From assembly GCA_048499805.1 (NCBI GenBank), contig JASNZF010000005.1:310001-374000 (forward strand): a stretch of DNA of 64,000 bases. The letters run 5' to 3'. Under the pieces are notes generated by a model, which saw only the letters and a list, made by a program, of their open reading frames with translations, had not been told where the DNA came from and did not search any database. This DNA comes from JAWXBA01 sp048499805 (GTDB taxonomy: Bacteria > Gemmatimonadota > Gemmatimonadetes > Gemmatimonadales > GWC2-71-9). Below, piece after piece: positions 60,105 to 64,000 of the stretch (the first letter of the stretch is position 1; each line of letters starts with the position of its first letter). The translations under genes and the position numbers were made by a program.

Positions 60105-61579
60105 CAGGCGCGGGCGCCCCGCCGCATCCAGCCGCGCATCGTGTCCAGGAGGCCCATCTGGCTGCCTCCCCGGGTGGAACCGCCGAACTGCCGCACGACC
60201 ACCAGCCCGAGGACCCCGGCCACGAAGATCAGCAGGTTGGGGAACCACATCGCCAGGGCGGGGGACATCCAGCCCCGGTCGGCAATCGTCTCGCCGGCGG
60301 TGAGCCCGACGTAGAACACCGTGAAGACGATGATGCTGCCACCCATCACCAGCCCGAAGCCGCCGTTGGGGAACCGCAGCGCCAGCGCCACCCCGATCAA
60401 CATGAAGTTGAGGCAGGCCAGGGAGATCGAGAGCTTCTTGTGGATCTCCACCCGGTACCGGAACTCGGCGGCGGCGGCCTCGTCGTACTGGGACTGGGCG
60501 AACATCGCCTCGCCGGCGATGGTCAGCTCGGGGTCCTCCCGGGCAGTGCCGTCATCCACGAAGGGCGCGGGCTCCTGGGCTTCGGCCGGGGCGGGGAGGA
60601 GCAGCCGCTTCATGATCCCGTCCACATCGGCCCACGGCCCGCAGCGCTGGACGGTGGTGGTGTCCCGGCGCCACCGCGGCAAGGCCGGCTGCTCCAGCCG
60701 GAGCAGCACCCGGAGGTCCCGGTCCACCATGCGGTGGCGCCGGTGCAGGTGCTCGGCCTTGCGGCGCCCCGAGAGCACCACCTCGACCATCATCTCGCAG
60801 GTGCTCTTCTCCCGCTCCCCCTCGTCGAACTCGCCGGTGGTCCGGCCCAGCTCGTTCTGCACCGCCCGCACCAGGATCGTGGTGGTGGTGAAATGGGTCA
60901 CCTGGAGCGCGCCGCGGTCGTCGTTCCGGTAGTCGTGGGCCTGGCCATGGTAGAGCTGCATGGCCATGTCGGTGCCGTTGGGCTGGAAGGCCATCCGCCC
61001 GCTGTCGGCGTAGATGATCCGCCGCCCCTCGGCCTGCCCCATGTCGAAGAGGACGATCTCGCGCATCGCCCCCGTCTCGGCGTCGATCCGGCTGGCCCGG
61101 AGGTGGTAGGTCGAGGGGGGGAGCTCGTTGATGGCGTCCACCTTGAGCGCCACGGTCGGTTTCTTCCGGGCGATGTCCATCCGGAGCGCCTTGAGCCGGG
61201 CGTTGCTCCGCGGCAGGACCTGGTCCACGAAGAAGAAGGTGGTGAGGGTCAGCATCAGCCCCCAGATCAGCGCCGGCCGGAGCATCTGGGCCAGGCTGAC
61301 CCCGCTCGCCTTCATGGCGGTCAGCTCACTGTCGGCGGCCAGGTGGCCGAACCCGTAGAGCACCGCCACCAGCGCCGCCATTGGCATCGTCAGGGCAATG
61401 ACGAACGGCAGCGAGAGGACCAGCGACTCGACGATCACCCCCGCGCCAAGCCCCTTCCCCACCAGGTCGGGCAGCGCCCGGGCGATGTGGTTGAGGAGCA
61501 GCATGCCGGTCAGCGCCACGAGGGAGAAGACGAAGGGGGCCACCATCGTCCGGACCAGGTAGCGGGAGAGGAGGCGCAT
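60104..61579 (-). CDS. lptF: LPS export ABC permease, first subunit, with enlarged periplasmic region
   Basis: 491 residues, about 120 longer than common LptF. N-terminal helices (APFVFSLVALTGMLLLNHIA; LVLSLPFVIALTMPMAALVAVLYGFGHLAADSELTAMKASGVS) include the coupling segment SELTAMKASGVS. The C-terminal helices (ISLALNF-like SISLACLNFMLIGVALALRFP; LVMGGSIIVFTVFYVGLTAG) are standard. Between about residues 225 and 360 there is an extra charged stretch (RKAEHLHRRHRMVDRDLRVLLRLEQ; EPAPFVDDGTAREDPELTIAGEAMFAQSQ) in the periplasmic part. With LptG and LptB it extracts LPS from the inner membrane. A G-rich heptad array lies 15 bases upstream of its start. Confidence 0.92.
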   Translation of the reverse strand: MRLLSRYLVRTMVAPFVFSLVALTGMLLLNHIARALPDLVGKGLGAGVIVESLVLSLPFVIALTMPMAALVAVLYGFGHLAADSELTAMKASGVSLAQMLRPALIWGLMLTLTTFFFVDQVLPRSNARLKALRMDIARKKPTVALKVDAINELPPSTYHLRASRIDAETGAMREIVLFDMGQAEGRRIIYADSGRMAFQPNGTDMAMQLYHGQAHDYRNDDRGALQVTHFTTTTILVRAVQNELGRTTGEFDEGEREKSTCEMMVEVVLSGRRKAEHLHRRHRMVDRDLRVLLRLEQPALPRWRRDTTTVQRCGPWADVDGIMKRLLLPAPAEAQEPAPFVDDGTAREDPELTIAGEAMFAQSQYDEAAAAEFRYRVEIHKKLSISLACLNFMLIGVALALRFPNGGFGLVMGGSIIVFTVFYVGLTAGETIADRGWMSPALAMWFPNLLIFVAGVLGLVVVRQFGGSTRGGSQMGLLDTMRGWMRRGARA

Positions 61580-61594
61580 GGGGGAAAAGTAACT

Positions 61595-61657
61595 GGGGAC
61601 TGGGGACTGGGGACTAGGGGCTGGGGACCAGGGAATGGGGAATGGGGAATGGGGAAG
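61595..61657. repeat. G-rich heptad array, nine G-tracts, just upstream of lptF
   Basis: GGGGACT three times, AGGGGCT, GGGGACC, AGGGAAT, then GGGGAAT twice and GGGGAAG: runs of three or four G every 6-8 bases on the top strand. This fits the G4 motif (four or more G-runs, 3-base loops). It lies 15-78 bases before the lptF ATG, so it is in the 5' region as C-rich RNA or as G-rich non-template... on the opposite strand. Confidence 0.9.
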
Positions 61658-61706
61658 GAACCTGCCCCGTCAGCCCAGGTCTCCCAGCGCCTGGTGCCTG
61701 GGCCAC

Positions 61707-61741
61707 ACTCCCTAGTCCCTAGCCCCGAGTCCCAAGTCCCC
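61707..61741. repeat. Right C-rich heptad arm (TCCCTAG/CCCCGAG/TCCCAAG)
   Basis: ACTCCCTAGTCCCTAG, then CCCCGAG, TCCCAAG, TCCCC: inverted relative to the GGGGACT array at 61595 and of the same subfamily as 1713-1788. Unlike the other arrays it lies beyond a terminator, 57 bases from the receptor stop. Confidence 0.85.
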
Positions 61742-61773
61742 AAAAACCAAACCGCCCCCCTTGCGGGAGGCGG
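61742..61773 (-). terminator. Intrinsic terminator of the Oar-like receptor gene
   Basis: On the minus strand CCGCCTCCC, loop GCAA, GGGGGGCGG (one G-U pair) is followed by TTTGGTTTTT. It lies 24 bases after the stop. This is one of only two hairpins in the window with a U-tract. Confidence 0.85.
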
Positions 61774-61797
61774 CGTGGGTCCGGCGTCAGGCGGCGA

Positions 61798-64000
61798 TCA
61801 GTTGAACGTGTACCGCAGGCTGAACTGCACCCGGTAGACGTCGTTGATCCCGGCGGTCTGCTCAAAGGTCTGCGGCTTGAGCAGCTCGCGGTTGATGTTC
61901 CGGAGGCGGTAGAACGCGCGGCCCTGGCCATCCGCCGTGACGCTGGACGAGATGGTCGTGATCGGCGTCGTGGTGACGAACCGCTTGCCGAGGCCCCAGT
62001 CGCTGTTGATCAGGTTGCCGACGTTGAGGATATCGACCCGGAACTGGAGCTTGTTCCGGCGCCCGCCGATGTCGGTGAACAGGTCCTGGGAGAGGCTCAG
62101 GTCCAGGTTGCTGACCAGCGGCATGAAGGCGGCGCCGCGGACGGCGTACTCCCCGCGGTGGGCGCTCAGGTACTTGTCCTGCTGGATATACGCCTCCCAG
62201 GCGTCGGCCTGCTGCTCGGCGGTGAAGGTCACCGCCGGGCTGCTGCCCGAGGCGCTCAGGGTGTAGGTCTGGAAGTTCATCTCGCTCTTGTCGCGCGGGA
62301 TGTACAGGAGGTCGTTGGTCGAGCTGCCGTCGCCGTTGAGGTCGCCGCTGTAGGTGTAGCTGGCGTTGCCGATGGTCCGCTTCTCGTAGAAGAGGGTCAG
62401 CGTGGTGGCGCCGAAGCTGAAGAACTCCTTGCGGTACGAGCCCATCAGGAAGAACCGGTGGCCCGGCGAGTTGTTCGAGTAGCCGAGGCCCGGGTTGTTG
62501 GGGTCGCCCGAGTGGGCGTTGTTCAGGTACGAGCCGGAGGCAATCGATCCCGGATCGATGTTGTTCTTGGCGACGCCGTAGTTGTAGGCCGCCTTGGCGA
62601 AGAAGCCGTTGGCGAAGTTGCGCTCCAGCGAGGCGCCGATGTTCCAGGCATAGCCCTCGTTCTGGTTGCTCATCACGTAGTTGCCGCTGATGTTGCTGTA
62701 GATCCGGTTGGTATTGGGCAACCAGCGGGGACGCTGGTCCGGACCGTTGAAGCTGTTGGTCGTCGGGCGCAGGTTGGCATTGTGGTAGTAGATGCCGTTG
62801 ACGTCCCGGCTGTACAGGAACTCCGCGGTGCCGACCAGGTCCCACGGCAGCCGGTGGTCGACGGCGATGTTGCTCCGCCAGACCTGCGGGAACTTGAAGT
62901 CCGGCGTGGTCACGGCCAGGCCATAGGCGGCCGCCGGCACCGGGGGGTCGGCGATGGTGGTCGGCTTGTAGGCGTTCGGATCGGGGTTGAACGGCCGGTT
63001 GAAGGTGTTGTCGGTCTGCTCGAAGCCGGTGAGCAGGCCGTTCTCGCCGAGCTGGTTGGAGATCCAGACGTACAGCGGCCGGCCGGTGAAGACGCCCGTG
63101 CCGCCACGGATCTGGGTCGAGCGATCGCCGGTGACATCCCAGTTGAAGCCGACGCGCGGGGAGATCAGCAGGTTGGCATCCGGCAGCTTCTGGGTCTGGT
63201 ACTGGACCAGGCGCTGGTCCTTGTCCACGAAGGTGAAGCCGTTGGCCTGCGGGTTGGTGAAGCCGGTCTCGCCGAAGAACGGCGCATCGAACCGCAGCCC
63301 GAAGGTCAGCTTCAGGTTCGGCGTGGCGCGGAACTCGTCCTGGACGTAGATGCCGGCATAGGTGACTTCCATCGGCTGCAGGGGCTTCTCGAGGCCCGGG
63401 ATGTTGGACCACCGGACCTGGAACCGGCGCAGCGACACCGGCGAGGTGGTCCGGGCCGGGTTGGCCAGGTAGCCGTTCGCGTCGGTGTAGAAGTCCTCGA
63501 GCGAGTTGTACACGTACACGCTCTGCGAGCCCGGGAAGAAGACGTTCTCGCTGTTGTACCGCTCGACCGCGGCGCCGAAGGTCCAGTCGTGCCGCTCGCC
63601 GTAGATCGTGAAGTTGTTGACGATCTGGAGGCTCTTGTAGCGGAGCTCGTTGTTGGGCGTGAACGGCTCGAAGCCGAACGAGGTGTAGGTCAGGCCGTCC
63701 TTCTCGATGTCCACCAGCGGAAAGAGATCGTCGGCCTTGTAGCCGCGGCTCTCGTCGTGCTTGGCATAGCCGACGGTCAGGTTGTTGGCCATGTTGCTGC
63801 CGATGATCGCGTTCCACTCGGCGACGAAGTTGTCGATCTTCTCGTCCTGCGAGTAGCCCGAGTTCGCGAAGCCCATCGCGTTGGCATTGGTCCGGCGGTT
63901 CCCCAGCCGGCCCAGCGAGCTGGAGTTCGACTGCAGCTGGTCGGCGCTCGAGTCAAGCTTGTTGTACCGGAAGGTGACCTTGTTGCGGTCGTTCAGATTG
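61798..64000 (-). CDS. Oar-like TonB-dependent receptor, C-terminal part (N-terminus beyond window)
   Basis: About 734 codons are open from the stop at 61798 to the window edge; the frame continues past the ATG at 63876 (LNDRNKVTFRYNK is encoded above it), so that ATG is internal. The visible part is the outer-membrane barrel. FGLRFDAP, SPRVGFNWDVTGD, RNKLQFRVDILNVGNLINSDWG and the last strand RVQFSLRYTFN are typical of the Oar/carboxypeptidase-regulatory TonB receptors of Gemmatimonadota and Myxococcota. The signal peptide, regulatory domain and plug must lie outside. Ligand unknown. It has a proper U-tract terminator. Confidence 0.9.
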   Translation of the reverse strand, partial: NLNDRNKVTFRYNKLDSSADQLQSNSSSLGRLGNRRTNANAMGFANSGYSQDEKIDNFVAEWNAIIGSNMANNLTVGYAKHDESRGYKADDLFPLVDIEKDGLTYTSFGFEPFTPNNELRYKSLQIVNNFTIYGERHDWTFGAAVERYNSENVFFPGSQSVYVYNSLEDFYTDANGYLANPARTTSPVSLRRFQVRWSNIPGLEKPLQPMEVTYAGIYVQDEFRATPNLKLTFGLRFDAPFFGETGFTNPQANGFTFVDKDQRLVQYQTQKLPDANLLISPRVGFNWDVTGDRSTQIRGGTGVFTGRPLYVWISNQLGENGLLTGFEQTDNTFNRPFNPDPNAYKPTTIADPPVPAAAYGLAVTTPDFKFPQVWRSNIAVDHRLPWDLVGTAEFLYSRDVNGIYYHNANLRPTTNSFNGPDQRPRWLPNTNRIYSNISGNYVMSNQNEGYAWNIGASLERNFANGFFAKAAYNYGVAKNNIDPGSIASGSYLNNAHSGDPNNPGLGYSNNSPGHRFFLMGSYRKEFFSFGATTLTLFYEKRTIGNASYTYSGDLNGDGSSTNDLLYIPRDKSEMNFQTYTLSASGSSPAVTFTAEQQADAWEAYIQQDKYLSAHRGEYAVRGAAFMPLVSNLDLSLSQDLFTDIGGRRNKLQFRVDILNVGNLINSDWGLGKRFVTTTPITTISSSVTADGQGRAFYRLRNINRELLKPQTFEQTAGINDVYRVQFSLRYTFN

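Noticed and set aside
61595..61741. Telomere or linear-replicon end
   Set aside because: The array is short, degenerate and mirrored, and ordinary genes continue on both sides.
61798..63876. Complete 692-residue receptor starting at 63876
   Set aside because: The frame stays open upstream to the window edge with barrel-like sequence, and no signal peptide or plug follows this ATG, so the gene is truncated by the window.

Overview
The window is about 64 kb of very GC-rich chromosome from a diderm bacterium, most likely a Gemmatimonadota member or close relative. Evidence for a diderm: two TonB-dependent receptors, the LPS-export permeases LptF and LptG, and many lipoproteins. Features I associate with Gemmatimonadota (inference): abundant secreted S9, M28 and metzincin-type peptidases, 6-bladed propeller lipoproteins, DUF5117-type proteases, PknB-like kinases with a periplasmic tail, and a fused FtcD. 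I see no rRNA, tRNA, phage, insertion sequence or CRISPR array. Genes are dense; no gene-free stretch exceeds 300 bases.

Layout. 1-8 kb: end of a BIG2/YCF48 lipoprotein, a short-chain dehydrogenase, a seven-repeat metzincin lipoprotein, a Tat-exported class V aminotransferase-like protein and a front-end-type fatty acid desaturase. 8-12.6 kb: two paralogous double-cupredoxin lipoproteins, tandem secreted FKBP prolyl isomerases, an unknown protein and a Ca2+/cation antiporter. 12.6-18 kb: M24 peptidase-like protein, FAD amine oxidase, CPBP membrane protease, NlpC/P60 hydrolase, glycerophosphodiesterase. 18-25 kb: TonB receptor, FtcD, LOG-family protein, coiled-coil lipoprotein, LiaF-like protein. 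25-30 kb: three-gene run with M28 and M49-like peptidases. 30-36.5 kb: malic enzyme translationally coupled to ADP-forming acyl-CoA synthetase, PqiA-like protein, two unknowns. 36.6-42.5 kb: gamma-glutamyltransferase, DUF5117-type metalloprotease, propeller lipoprotein.

42.7-48.1 kb is a copper-handling block: a cupredoxin lipoprotein, a beta-barrel fused to a cupredoxin domain, a Met-rich DUF4412 protein, then on the other strand copZ, a cupredoxin-like protein and copA. A CsoR-type palindrome lies at the start of copZ. An S9 peptidase is divergent from it. 51-64 kb is all minus strand: pilB-pilT-pilC, a double helix-hairpin-helix ComEA-like protein, a Ser/Thr kinase, a glutaminyl-cyclase-like M28 enzyme, lptF-lptG, and the C-terminal part of an Oar-like TonB receptor.

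The most unusual feature is not a gene. Eight intergenic spacers carry degenerate 7- or 8-base tandem repeats. They start 0 to a few bases after stop codons, often have purine-rich left and pyrimidine-rich right arms in mirror orientation around a hairpin, and never occur between divergent genes. Other gene ends in the window instead carry long perfect GC hairpins. I know of no description of such 3'-end heptad arrays in this group. The nearest known analogy is the cyanobacterial STRR heptamers.
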